Shown here piece after piece: positions 1 through 8,054 of a DNA stretch of 21,866 bases. The stretch is from an uncultured Collinsella sp. (lineage in GTDB: Bacteria > Actinomycetota > Coriobacteriia > Coriobacteriales > Coriobacteriaceae), in the NCBI GenBank assembly GCA_934630735.1, contig CAKTWK010000036.1:1-21866 (forward strand), read 5' to 3'. The position numbers were made by a program, and so were the translations under genes. Position 1 is the stretch's first letter; every line of letters begins with the position of its first letter. The notes under the pieces were generated by a model, which saw only the letters and a list, made by a program, of their open reading frames with translations, ran no database searches and was not told the origin of the DNA.

Positions 1-456
1 GGGGTGGACCTTACGCTTGGGCTTTTGCTTTTTGGGCTGGGCATCATCGCGCAGGGACACCGGCGTGGGGATATCGACCTTGGGGATGCCAAAGTCCTTA
101 TCGAAGGCAGGCAGCACGCAGGTCTCGTTGGGGTCGGCTGCGTCGGAGAGCACCGCGGCGGCAGATGCCGGCGCGTGGGGCACCTCGGTATCGATCTGCT
201 CCTGCGTCAAGCGCGGAAAGCCGGCCGTGCGCCCTGCGGCCAGGTCGGATGCCGCCGCATCCTCGGAAAGGATGCCTGGCGCGGGGCGTCCACACTTGGG
301 ACAGGTACGGTCATGCGGGGACAGACGGGCGCCGCAGCCGTCGCAGAACACAAACTCGGTATGCTCGGGGCCATCGCCCGGACCAACGTATGCGTTGCAA
401 TAGGGGCAGAACGAGGCGCCGTCCTCGATGGTCTTTAGGCAATGCGGGCAGATCAC
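1..456 (-). CDS. Double zinc-ribbon protein, C-terminus cut by window edge
   Basis: The minus-strand frame is open from a GTG at 456 to the window edge, so the protein is partial (152 codons visible). GTG was chosen because AGAGG lies 5 nt upstream and an in-frame TAA lies a little further up. The N-terminus carries two CxxC-CxxC zinc ribbons: CPHC (residues 3-6) with CPYC (17-20), then CDGC (38-41) with CPKC (52-55). After these the chain turns acidic and low in complexity, then Lys-rich where it leaves the window. In actinobacteria such N-terminal zinc ribbons often precede membrane or scaffold proteins, but no membrane segment is visible here and the function is unknown. It lies 119 nt downstream of the ATPase on the same strand, so co-transcription is possible. 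The plus-strand open frame over the same DNA lacks any recognisable motif. Confidence 0.75.
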   Translation of the reverse strand, partial: MICPHCLKTIEDGASFCPYCNAYVGPGDGPEHTEFVFCDGCGARLSPHDRTCPKCGRPAPGILSEDAAASDLAAGRTAGFPRLTQEQIDTEVPHAPASAAAVLSDAADPNETCVLPAFDKDFGIPKVDIPTPVSLRDDAQPKKQKPKRKVHP

Positions 457-575
457 GGCATCCTCTTTCCGAAGCAATTCAAACAATTGAGGTTAGAGCA
501 TAACATCGACACGGCCCCACAAGCGCAAGGCACCAATTCAACATCGCCAGAAAAATCATCCCTGAAGGCCGCGGA

Positions 576-3299
576 CTACTTTTTCTTCTTGCTCGGCATA
601 GAGACCTTAATGCCCTGGGCCGATTTGGTCACGCGGGAGCGCTTGGCAACGGCGCTCTTCTTATTCTTGGGCTGGGTCTGGGCCACGCCCTCGAGTGCAC
701 GGGCCTCGGCCTCGCGGACGGTGCGCGCCTCACGGCGCTGCGCCATATCGGCGGCAACGCGCTTGGCAAAACGCTCGGCGGTCGATCCCGTCGAGCTCAC
801 CTTGCCGCCGCCGCGACCCAGGCGAACGCGCACGCCACGGCCAAAACCGGTGGCCGCATGACGGCGACGAGGCTTAAGCGAGTCCATCATCGTGGCAAGC
901 TTAAAGAACACCGCGCAGGTAAAGACGACGATAACCGCCAAGATGACAATCTGACCCATCGACAAGTTGGCAATCGACAGCAGCCCCGGGAACCCGATAA
1001 CGCCCGTCAAAATACCAGCGATGACAAACACGAAAAGCACCACGCGCAAGGGCGTGAGCGGCTGCGAGATGCGCCAGATCAGGCTGACACTCGCCGCGCA
1101 CGACGTGAGCAGGCACATGGTCGAAAGCGTAAGCTGGCTAAAGCCAAATACGCGCGCCACAAAGATATCGAGCGCCGCGGCCAAAATGACCGCAATCGAC
1201 GCCGGCAGCGCACGCTTAAGCACGTTGGTCAAGAACGACCCCTTCACGCGGGCGTTGTTGGGCTCCAGGCCCAGCACAAAGCCCGGCGCGCCGATGCAGA
1301 AGAAGTTGATGAGCGTCATCTGAATAGGCTCGAAGGGATACGGCGGCAGCGCGATGCACAGCGCCGCCAGGCCCATCGAGAAAAGCGTCTTGGTCAGAAA
1401 GAGCGCGGCAGAGCGCTGCAGGTTATTGATAGAACGACGGCCCTCGGCCACCACAGCGGGCATCGAGGCAAAGTCGTTATCGACGAGCACGATCTCGGCC
1501 ACATTGCGCGCGGCATCGGAGCCGGCGGCCATCGCCACGGAGCAGTCGGCCTCCTTGAGCGCCAGCACGTCGTTGACGCCGTCGCCCGTCATGGCCACGG
1601 TGTGCCCGCGGCGTTTGAGCGCCTGTACGAGCTCGCGCTTCTGCTGCGGCGTCACACGCCCAAAGACGTGATAACGGTCCACCGCCGCATCGAGCTTGGA
1701 AGGCGTATCGAGGGTCGTGGCGTCCACGTAGGCATCCGCCCCGGGCACGCCCACCACGCGTGCAATCGACGATACCGTACGCGGGTCGTCGCCGCTGATC
1801 ACGTTGAGGGTCACACCCTGCTCGTTAAAGTAGCCGATAGTCTCGGCTGCCGAGGTGCGGATCTCGTCACGGATGGTCACAAAACCCACGGGCTCGGCCT
1901 CGCCCACGATATCGCCGTCGGGCGTAAAGCCGTCCACGCGCGCCACCACGAGCACGCGGCAGGTATCGGCGAGCTCGGCGACACGATTCTCGACCTGAGC
2001 AAATGCGCGATCAGAAAGCACAAACTGCGCGGCGCCCATCACATAGGAGCCCTGCGCAAACGACGCGCCGCTCCACTTTTTGGACGACGAGAACGGAATG
2101 ACCGACAGAGGTTCGGACACCTCGACCGGACGATCGGCGTAGTAGTTGAGCAGCGCCTGGCAGGTCTCGTTGGCATCTGCCGAGGTCGCACGCGCCACGT
2201 TGGCAAGCGCAAAGTCGAGCACCGTGGTCTCGACGGGGACAGCAGCCTCGTCAGAGTCCGCGCCAAAGCCAACACCCTCAACAGGCAGCGGGTAGGTGCC
2301 CTCGACCTCCATACGGCCCGAGGTAATGGTGCCCGTCTTGTCCAGGCACAGCACATCGACGCGCGCGAGCGTCTCGATGCAGTAGAGCTGCTGTGCCAGC
2401 ACCTTACGACGTGCCAGGCGCACCGTGGCAATCGCGAGCACCGACGAGGTCAGCAGCACCAGGCCCTGCGGAATCATGCCCAGCAGGGCACCCACCGTGG
2501 ACAGCAGCGCCGAAGAAGGCACACGGCCGGCCAGCAGCTCGGAAAAGCACCAGGAAAGTGCGCTATCGCCCGGGGTTCCCGCGGCATCCCAGAGCTCGCT
2601 CACACTCGAGGAAAAGAGCGCCAGACCAAGCGGAATCATGATAATGCTCGCGAACCGCACGATGGCGTTCAGCGCGTTCATGATCTCGGAATTGACCTTT
2701 TTGACGTACTTAGCCTCGTTGTTGATCTTTGCCACGTAGTTATCGGCGCCGACATGGATCACGCGGGCGCGCAACAGGCCCGAGTCGATAAAGCTGCCGC
2801 TCATGATCTCGGAGCCTGGCTGTTTCTTGATGAGGTCGCTCTCGCCCGTAAGCAGGCTCTCGTTGACGAGCGCCTCGCCCGACACTACCACGGCGTCGGC
2901 CGGAATCTGGTCACCACGACCCAGGCGAATGATATCGTCGAGCACGATCTGGTCCAGGTCGAGCTCCACCTCGGCGCCGTCGCGCACCGCGATGGCTTTC
3001 TTTGAGGTGAGCAGCGTAAGCTTGTCGACCATCCGCTTGGAACGCATGGACTGAATGACGCCAATTGCCGTGTTCAAGAACACCACGAACAGGAACGTCA
3101 GGTTCTTAAACGAACCGGTCAGCAACACCAAAATCGCCAAGACCACGTTGATCAAGTTAAACAGCGTGCAGAGGTTCTCGATGATGAGCTCTTTGACCGA
3201 CTTGGTCTTGAGCTCCATGTTGCGGTTGATCTTACCGGCGGCGATGCGCTCCTCGACCTCGGCGGTCGAGAGTCCGCGCTCGATATCCGTTGCTGCCAT
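576..3299 (-). CDS. P-type (E1-E2) cation-transporting ATPase
   Basis: A 907-residue membrane ion pump that couples ATP hydrolysis to cation transport. Visible motifs: TGES of the actuator domain (about 151-154), the phosphorylation site DKTGT (Asp320), and the hinge motif GDGVND (about 572-577). Hydrophobic pairs lie before TGES and before DKTGT, with a hydrophobic block near the C-terminus. The M4 motif before the phosphorylation site reads PQGL (277-280) where many Ca2+ or Mg2+ pumps have PEGL, so the ion cannot be assigned with confidence; a Ca2+ or Mg2+ pump of the MgtA/CtpE kind is the best guess. The last ~100 residues form an unusual Arg/Lys-rich tail ending in KKKK. A longer reading up to 3401 would run into the tRNA gene, so the ATG at 3299, with GGGA 6 nt upstream, was chosen. 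Confidence 0.88.
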   Translation of the reverse strand: MAATDIERGLSTAEVEERIAAGKINRNMELKTKSVKELIIENLCTLFNLINVVLAILVLLTGSFKNLTFLFVVFLNTAIGVIQSMRSKRMVDKLTLLTSKKAIAVRDGAEVELDLDQIVLDDIIRLGRGDQIPADAVVVSGEALVNESLLTGESDLIKKQPGSEIMSGSFIDSGLLRARVIHVGADNYVAKINNEAKYVKKVNSEIMNALNAIVRFASIIMIPLGLALFSSSVSELWDAAGTPGDSALSWCFSELLAGRVPSSALLSTVGALLGMIPQGLVLLTSSVLAIATVRLARRKVLAQQLYCIETLARVDVLCLDKTGTITSGRMEVEGTYPLPVEGVGFGADSDEAAVPVETTVLDFALANVARATSADANETCQALLNYYADRPVEVSEPLSVIPFSSSKKWSGASFAQGSYVMGAAQFVLSDRAFAQVENRVAELADTCRVLVVARVDGFTPDGDIVGEAEPVGFVTIRDEIRTSAAETIGYFNEQGVTLNVISGDDPRTVSSIARVVGVPGADAYVDATTLDTPSKLDAAVDRYHVFGRVTPQQKRELVQALKRRGHTVAMTGDGVNDVLALKEADCSVAMAAGSDAARNVAEIVLVDNDFASMPAVVAEGRRSINNLQRSAALFLTKTLFSMGLAALCIALPPYPFEPIQMTLINFFCIGAPGFVLGLEPNNARVKGSFLTNVLKRALPASIAVILAAALDIFVARVFGFSQLTLSTMCLLTSCAASVSLIWRISQPLTPLRVVLFVFVIAGILTGVIGFPGLLSIANLSMGQIVILAVIVVFTCAVFFKLATMMDSLKPRRRHAATGFGRGVRVRLGRGGGKVSSTGSTAERFAKRVAADMAQRREARTVREAEARALEGVAQTQPKNKKSAVAKRSRVTKSAQGIKVSMPSKKKK

Positions 3300-3327
3300 A
3301 CCACGTCCCATCACGTCGCGTCGGTAT

Positions 3328-3363
3328 AAGAAAACCGCCCGGACCATGCGAGGTTCGGACGGT
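3328..3363 (-). terminator. Terminator of the tRNA-Arg gene
   Basis: On the minus strand two 12-nt arms (3352-3363 and 3334-3345) pair with one mismatch around a 6-nt loop and are followed by TTTTCTT. It lies just after the tRNA and only about 30 nt before the ATPase start codon, so it should end tRNA transcription and limit read-through into the ATPase gene. Confidence 0.75.
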
Positions 3364-3374
3364 CTTACGTTCGA

Positions 3375-3451
3375 TGGTGCCCCATGTTGGATTCGAACCA
3401 ACGGCCTTCTGCTCCGGAGGCAGACGCTCTAATCCCCTGAGCTAATAGGGC
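3375..3451 (-). tRNA. tRNA-Arg, anticodon CCG, CCA encoded
   Basis: A full cloverleaf can be folded by eye. The acceptor stem is GCCCTAT/ATGGGGC with G-T wobble, the D stem is GCTC/GAGC, and the anticodon arm TCTGC/GCAGA carries loop CTCCGGA, giving anticodon CCG (reads CGG, Arg). The variable loop has 5 nt and the T arm is GTTGG-TTCGAAT-CCAAC. Discriminator A and a genomically encoded CCA follow. No intron or long variable arm is seen. Confidence 0.95.
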
Positions 3452-3462
3452 GAACGGTTGGC

Positions 3463-3468
3463 ATTATA
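3463..3468 (-). promoter_or_regulatory. -10 box of the tRNA-Arg promoter
   Basis: A perfect TATAAT on the minus strand lies 11 nt upstream of the first tRNA base. No good -35 box is visible at the usual spacing. Position and consensus match support a promoter for the tRNA. Confidence 0.6.
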
Positions 3469-3590
3469 CCCAAGTGCGCCACGGGCTAACAGAATAATAG
3501 AAAAAGCTTTGCAATTACGTGGGAGACGCGCCGCGACGGCGCGCTTTAGGCGGCAAAAGCGAGTCGGATAGTATAAACTCTCATGCACCA

Positions 3591-3596
3591 TATAAT
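3591..3596 (+). promoter_or_regulatory. Possible -10 box of the aro operon
   Basis: A perfect TATAAT lies 57 nt before the aroF start codon, in the divergent region opposite the tRNA. The -35 region is poor. A second candidate, TATAAA at 3572-3577, lies just upstream. Which one is used matters: only the upstream one would leave the whole leader hairpin in the RNA. Confidence 0.45.
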
Positions 3597-3621
3597 ACGG
3601 CTCGCGGTGCGGGCCGTTTTT
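3597..3621 (+). terminator. Terminator-like hairpin in the aro operon leader
   Basis: A fully paired 9-bp stem (3597-3605 with 3609-3617, one T-G pair) closes a 3-nt GGT loop and runs straight into five T residues (3617-3621). This is the form of an intrinsic terminator, yet it lies between the candidate promoters and aroF with no plus-strand gene upstream for it to terminate. An attenuator is one reading; the regulator or effector cannot be told from the sequence. Confidence 0.5.
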
Positions 3622-3653
3622 CAAGGGCTATCCATCGAGGTGAGAGGCACACC

Positions 3654-4679
3654 ATGATTGCAATTTTAAAGCAGAGCGCCAGCGACGAGGCCGTAAGCCA
3701 CATCGTCAGCTGGATTGAGAAAAAGGGACTCAAGACCGACGTCTCGCGCGGCGAGAACGAGACCATCATCGGCCTGGTGGGCGACACGACCAAGATCGAC
3801 CCGTTCCTGCTCGAGTCCATGGACGTCGTCGAGCGCGTGCAGCGCGTCTCCGAGCCGTTCAAGCGCGCCAACCGCAAGTTCCACCCCGAGGACTCCGTCA
3901 TCGACTGCGGCCACGGCGTCAAGATCGGCGGCGACCAGTTCCAGGTCATCGCCGGCCCGTGCTCCGTCGAGGGCGAGAACCTCATCCGCATCGCCCGCCG
4001 CGTAAAGGCTGCCGGCGCCACGATGCTGCGCGGCGGCGCCTACAAGCCCCGCACCTCCCCGTACGCCTACCAGGGCATGGGTCCCGCCGGCCTGGACCTG
4101 CTGTGCGAGGCATCCGCCGAGCTCGACATGCCGATCGTCACCGAGATTATGGACCCGCGCGACGTGCAGGTCTTCCTCGACAAGAAGATCGACGTCATGC
4201 AGATTGGCGCTCGTAACGCCCAGAACTTCCCCCTGCTCAAAGAGGTCGGCAAGACGCAGACCCCGATCCTGCTCAAGCGAGGCATGTCCGGCACCGTCGA
4301 CGAGCTGCTTATGGCAGCCGAGTACATCATGAGCGAGGGCAACGACAACGTCATTCTGTGCGAGCGCGGCATCCGCACCTTCGAGACCCGCACTCGCAAC
4401 ACCTTCGACCTCAACGCCGTGCCGGTGCTGCACCACCTGTCGCACCTGCCCGTCGTCGCCGACCCCAGCCACGCCACCGGTTACACCCGTTACGTCGAGC
4501 CCATGGCGCTCGCCGCGACCGCTTGCGGCGCCAACGGTCTGGAGATCGAGGTCCACGACGACCCGAGCCACGCTTGGTCCGACGGCGCTCAGGCGCTCAC
4601 CCCCGACCAGTTCGATGACACCATGCGCCGCATCCGCGCCATCCGCGAGGTCGTCTGCCAAGAGACCGTTCAGGAGTAG
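3654..4679 (+). CDS. aroF: 3-deoxy-7-phosphoheptulonate synthase (DAHP synthase)
   Basis: First enzyme of the shikimate pathway: condenses phosphoenolpyruvate with erythrose 4-phosphate to give DAHP in the cytosol. The 341-residue protein has an N-terminal ferredoxin-like/ACT-like domain (about 1-75) and a TIM-barrel catalytic domain. Key motifs are GPCSVE (101-106), RGGAYKPRTSPYAYQG (126-141), LLKRGMSGT and ADPSHATG. The layout matches the type I-beta family, in which the N-terminal domain usually mediates feedback control by an aromatic amino acid. The ATG at 3654 has AGAGG 6 nt upstream; an in-frame extension to 3519 would cross the leader hairpin and is unlikely. It opens the operon and is followed after 3 nt by tyrA. 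Confidence 0.95.
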   Translation: MIAILKQSASDEAVSHIVSWIEKKGLKTDVSRGENETIIGLVGDTTKIDPFLLESMDVVERVQRVSEPFKRANRKFHPEDSVIDCGHGVKIGGDQFQVIAGPCSVEGENLIRIARRVKAAGATMLRGGAYKPRTSPYAYQGMGPAGLDLLCEASAELDMPIVTEIMDPRDVQVFLDKKIDVMQIGARNAQNFPLLKEVGKTQTPILLKRGMSGTVDELLMAAEYIMSEGNDNVILCERGIRTFETRTRNTFDLNAVPVLHHLSHLPVVADPSHATGYTRYVEPMALAATACGANGLEIEVHDDPSHAWSDGAQALTPDQFDDTMRRIRAIREVVCQETVQE

Positions 4680-4682
4680 CCC

Positions 4683-5597
4683 ATGGGTACGGTAAGAAAC
4701 GCACGCGTTAACCAGGGTGGCCCCAAGTGCGCCGGCATCGTGGGCCTGGGCCTCATCGGCGGCAGCTTTGCCCGCGGCTATGCGCAGGCGGGCGTCCGCG
4801 TGCTGGCCTGGGACCCCGATGACGACGTCATGACGGCCGCCAGCATGGGCACCGTCGCCGGCGAGCTCAACGACGAGACGCTCGGCGAGTGCGACATCAT
4901 CGTGCTGGCATGCTACCCCGAGGCCTGCATCGAGTGGCTCGAGGCGCACGTCCAGGCACTCGCCGACGCCACCGACACCGAGGCCATCATGGGCCCCGTG
5001 GTGATCGACACCGTGGGCGTCAAGGGTATCGTATGCGAGCGCGCCTTTGAGCTTGCCCGCGAGCACGGTTTTTACTTTGTGGGCGCGCACCCCATGGCGG
5101 GCACGCAGTTCTCGGGCTACGCGCATTCCCGCGCCGACCTGTTCCAGGGCGCACCGCTCGTGCTCGTTCCGCCCGCGGTGGACGACGCACTTAAGCTGGA
5201 GCTTTTGGGCCAGGTGCGCGAGATGGTACGCCCCTTAGGCTTTGGCAAGTTCAGCGTAACGAGCGCCGCCGAGCACGACCGCGTCATCGCCTTTACGAGC
5301 CAGCTCGCACACGTCGTCTCGAACGCCTACGTTAAGAGCCCGACCGCCCAGGTCCACCACGGCTTTTCGGCCGGCAGCTACCGCGACCTCACCCGCGTGG
5401 CGCACCTCAATCCGCAGATGTGGTCCGAGCTCATGATCGATGACGCCGATGCGCTCGCCTTCGAGATCGACCATCTGATCGAATCGCTCGGCGCCTACAG
5501 CCGCGCCCTTAAGGACCGCGACCAGCGCTATCTGGAGAACCTCCTTGCCGAGGGCGACCGCATTAAGCGCGCGCTCGACGACGAGGCCTCCCACTAG
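4683..5597 (+). CDS. tyrA: Prephenate dehydrogenase
   Basis: Oxidatively decarboxylates prephenate to 4-hydroxyphenylpyruvate, the step committed to tyrosine. The 304-residue protein has an N-terminal Rossmann fold with GLGLIGGS (21-28), an acidic residue at the end of the second strand (DPDDD) that suggests NAD preference, and the family motif around HPMAG (137-141) bearing the usual catalytic His. A helical dimerisation domain follows. No C-terminal ACT domain and no chorismate mutase domain are present, so it is the short monofunctional form. AGGAG, inside the end of aroF, lies 6 nt before the ATG, and the 3-nt gap implies coupled translation. Confidence 0.93.
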   Translation: MGTVRNARVNQGGPKCAGIVGLGLIGGSFARGYAQAGVRVLAWDPDDDVMTAASMGTVAGELNDETLGECDIIVLACYPEACIEWLEAHVQALADATDTEAIMGPVVIDTVGVKGIVCERAFELAREHGFYFVGAHPMAGTQFSGYAHSRADLFQGAPLVLVPPAVDDALKLELLGQVREMVRPLGFGKFSVTSAAEHDRVIAFTSQLAHVVSNAYVKSPTAQVHHGFSAGSYRDLTRVAHLNPQMWSELMIDDADALAFEIDHLIESLGAYSRALKDRDQRYLENLLAEGDRIKRALDDEASH

Positions 5598-5633
5598 ACC
5601 ACCCATCACGCCAGGTCGAAAGGACCGAAGCTT

Positions 5634-6740
5634 ATGGCGATTACCATCGATATCGACACCGCACGCCCCTACCAGGTGCATGTGGGCACGTTTTTGCTTG
5701 AGCAGGCAGGTCCGCTCGTACGCGCCACCGCCGGCGGCACCCGCGCCGTCATCGTGACGGACACCAACGTGGGCCCACTCTACCAGGTGCCCGTTAAGCA
5801 GAGCCTCGAATCCGCAGGCTACGAGGTGAGCATCTATACCTTCGAGGCCGGCGAGGCCCATAAGCGTGCCGAGACCTACGTTGCCATTTTGGAGTTTGTG
5901 GCCGAGCACGAGCTTTCGCGCTCCGACGTGATCGTGGCGCTCGGCGGCGGCGTCGTGGGCGACGTGGCGGGCTTTGTGGCCGCCACCTACATGCGCGGCT
6001 GCAAGTTTGTGCAGATTCCCACAAGCCTGCTCGCCATGGTGGATTCGTCGGTCGGCGGCAAGACGGCCATCGACCTGGCAGCCGGCAAGAACCTGGCCGG
6101 CGCCTTTTGGCAGCCGAGCGTGGTCATCGCCGACGTGGGATGCCTTGCCACCCTCACGCCCGATCAGTTCGCCGACGGCTGCGGCGAGGTCGTCAAGCAC
6201 GCCGTGATCGCCGACCCCGAGCTCTTCGCCGAGCTGGAGAAGACTCCGCTCACGCTTGAGCTGCTCAACCGCGACGTGGCCCGTGTGGCGCTCATCATCG
6301 CCCGCAACATCGACATTAAGCGCGCCGTGGTCGTTGCCGACGAGCGCGAAACCAATCAGCGCAAGCTCCTCAACTTTGGCCACAGCGCCGGGCACGCCGT
6401 CGAAGCCTGCGAACACTTTGAACTCGGCCACGGCAACTGCGTGTCGATCGGCATGGTCATCATCACGCGTGCCGCAGCCCTGCATAGCATCTGCGATGCC
6501 GAGCTGCCCAATCGTATTGAGGAGCTCTGCGCCCGCCACGGCCTCAAGACCCGCTGCGACCTAGATGCCGATGCCGTCTTTGCCGAGGCACTCCACGACA
6601 AAAAGCGCGCGGGCGACACCATCGACCTGGTAATTCCGCACGACATTGGCCGTTGCAGCATCGACCGCACGCCGCTTTCCACCTTCCACGATTTAATTGC
6701 CGAGGGCCTCGGCCAGAAGGGAGACGTTTCCGCATGCTAG
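5634..6740 (+). CDS. aroB: 3-dehydroquinate synthase
   Basis: Second shikimate step: cyclises DAHP to 3-dehydroquinate using NAD+ and a divalent metal. The length (368 residues) is normal. Motifs include GGGVVGD (104-110), VDSSVGGKT (136-144) and AGKNLAGAFWQP. Expected metal ligands can be placed: Glu in GCGEVVKHA, His in NFGHSAGHAVE and His in LGHGNC. AAAGGA lies upstream of the ATG. The gene overlaps aroA by 7 nt (ATGCTAG), a sign of translational coupling. Confidence 0.96.
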   Translation: MAITIDIDTARPYQVHVGTFLLEQAGPLVRATAGGTRAVIVTDTNVGPLYQVPVKQSLESAGYEVSIYTFEAGEAHKRAETYVAILEFVAEHELSRSDVIVALGGGVVGDVAGFVAATYMRGCKFVQIPTSLLAMVDSSVGGKTAIDLAAGKNLAGAFWQPSVVIADVGCLATLTPDQFADGCGEVVKHAVIADPELFAELEKTPLTLELLNRDVARVALIIARNIDIKRAVVVADERETNQRKLLNFGHSAGHAVEACEHFELGHGNCVSIGMVIITRAAALHSICDAELPNRIEELCARHGLKTRCDLDADAVFAEALHDKKRAGDTIDLVIPHDIGRCSIDRTPLSTFHDLIAEGLGQKGDVSAC

Positions 6741-8053
6741 CCCGCATCACTCCGTCCCCGCTCAAGGGCACCGTTCCCGCCATCGCGTCCAAGTCGATGG
6801 CACATCGCCTCATCATCTGCGCCGCGCTTGCCAACGGCGAGACACACGTTACCTGCAACACCACCTGCGCCGATATCGAGGCAACGGTGCGCTGCCTTAC
6901 GGCACTCGGCGCCCGCATCGAGACCGTCGAGGACGGCTTCCAGGTCCACCCCACCATGAAGAGCGTTGAATTTGGCCTGCTCAAGGCCCTTGCCGGCGGC
7001 ACGCTCGACTGCGGTGAGAGCGGCTCCACGCTGCGCTTTATGCTGCCTGTCGCCTGTGCGCTGGGTGCGGAGGCCACCTTCGTGGGCCAGGGCCGCCTGG
7101 GCGCCCGCCCGCTCTCCCCGCTCTCGGACGAAATCATTGCCGCCGGTTGCGATCTGCAGGGCCTGGGCGGTTTTCCGCTCAAGACGAGCGGCCGCATGCG
7201 CCCGGGCACCTTTGTGCTTCCGGGCAACGTGAGCTCGCAGTTTATCTCCGGCCTGCTACTGGCAGCCCCGCTGCTGTCCCAGCCCTCCTGCGTGCAGGTG
7301 ACCGGCCTCATCGAGAGCCGCCCCTACATCAACCTGACGATCCAGGCCATGAAGGCCTTCGGCGTCGAGGTCAACGTCGAGCGTATTCCGGCCAAGGACG
7401 GTCAGCCCGAGGTCACGAACTTCCGCGTGAACAGCGGCTCGTACCGCACGCCCGGCAGCGTGGCCGTCGAGGGCGACTGGTCCAACGCCGCCTTTTGGCT
7501 GTGCGCCGGCGCCATCGGCTCCGACCCCATCACCGTCGAGGGCGTGTCGCTGAGCTCTGCACAGGGCGACCGCAACGTGCTCGCCGCGCTTTCGCGCTTT
7601 GGCGCCCGCATTGTGCGCTCCACGAACGCCGCCACCGTCCAGTCCGACAAGCTCACCGGCTTTGAGATGAGCGCCCACGACATTCCGGACCTGGTGCCCG
7701 TCATCTCGGCCGTGGCATCGCTGGCTCAGGGCCGCACGTTCATCCGTGACTGCGCGCGCCTGCGCATCAAGGAATCTGACCGTCTGGTCACCACCACCCG
7801 CGAGCTCACCGCGCTGGGCGCGCAGGTGCGCATCGCCGGTGACGACCTCATCATCAAGGGCGCCGATGCCTTTACCGGCGGCGAGGTCGATTCGCACAAT
7901 GACCACCGCATCGCCATGATGGCCGCTATCGCCGCAAGCCGCGCCGCCGGCGAGGTCGTGATTCACGGCGCCGAGGCCGTCAACAAGTCCTATCCCGATT
8001 TCTTCGACCACTACCGCCTGTTGGGCGGCAAGGTCACGCTCGAGGAGGAATAG
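6734..8053 (+). CDS. aroA: 3-phosphoshikimate 1-carboxyvinyltransferase (EPSP synthase)
   Basis: Transfers the enolpyruvyl group of PEP to shikimate 3-phosphate, giving EPSP. The 439-residue protein shows the substrate-binding motif SKSMAHRLI near the N-terminus, then GESGSTLRF, DLVPVISAVA, RIKESDRL (with the conserved Lys, Glu and Arg) and SHNDHRIAMM, in family order. The ATG at 6734 overlaps the aroB stop; the in-frame upstream extension is embedded in aroB and was discarded. AAGGGAG lies about 10 nt upstream, slightly far. GESGSTLRF resembles the less common EPSP synthase group rather than the enterobacterial form, which has NAGTAMRPL at this site. Confidence 0.95.
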   Translation: MLARITPSPLKGTVPAIASKSMAHRLIICAALANGETHVTCNTTCADIEATVRCLTALGARIETVEDGFQVHPTMKSVEFGLLKALAGGTLDCGESGSTLRFMLPVACALGAEATFVGQGRLGARPLSPLSDEIIAAGCDLQGLGGFPLKTSGRMRPGTFVLPGNVSSQFISGLLLAAPLLSQPSCVQVTGLIESRPYINLTIQAMKAFGVEVNVERIPAKDGQPEVTNFRVNSGSYRTPGSVAVEGDWSNAAFWLCAGAIGSDPITVEGVSLSSAQGDRNVLAALSRFGARIVRSTNAATVQSDKLTGFEMSAHDIPDLVPVISAVASLAQGRTFIRDCARLRIKESDRLVTTTRELTALGAQVRIAGDDLIIKGADAFTGGEVDSHNDHRIAMMAAIAASRAAGEVVIHGAEAVNKSYPDFFDHYRLLGGKVTLEEE

Positions 8054-8054
8054 C

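Noticed and set aside
858..3005. A 715-codon plus-strand open frame opposite the P-type ATPase
   Set aside because: It is an antisense shadow rich in Arg, His and Gly with no family motif; the minus strand has all P-type ATPase signatures.
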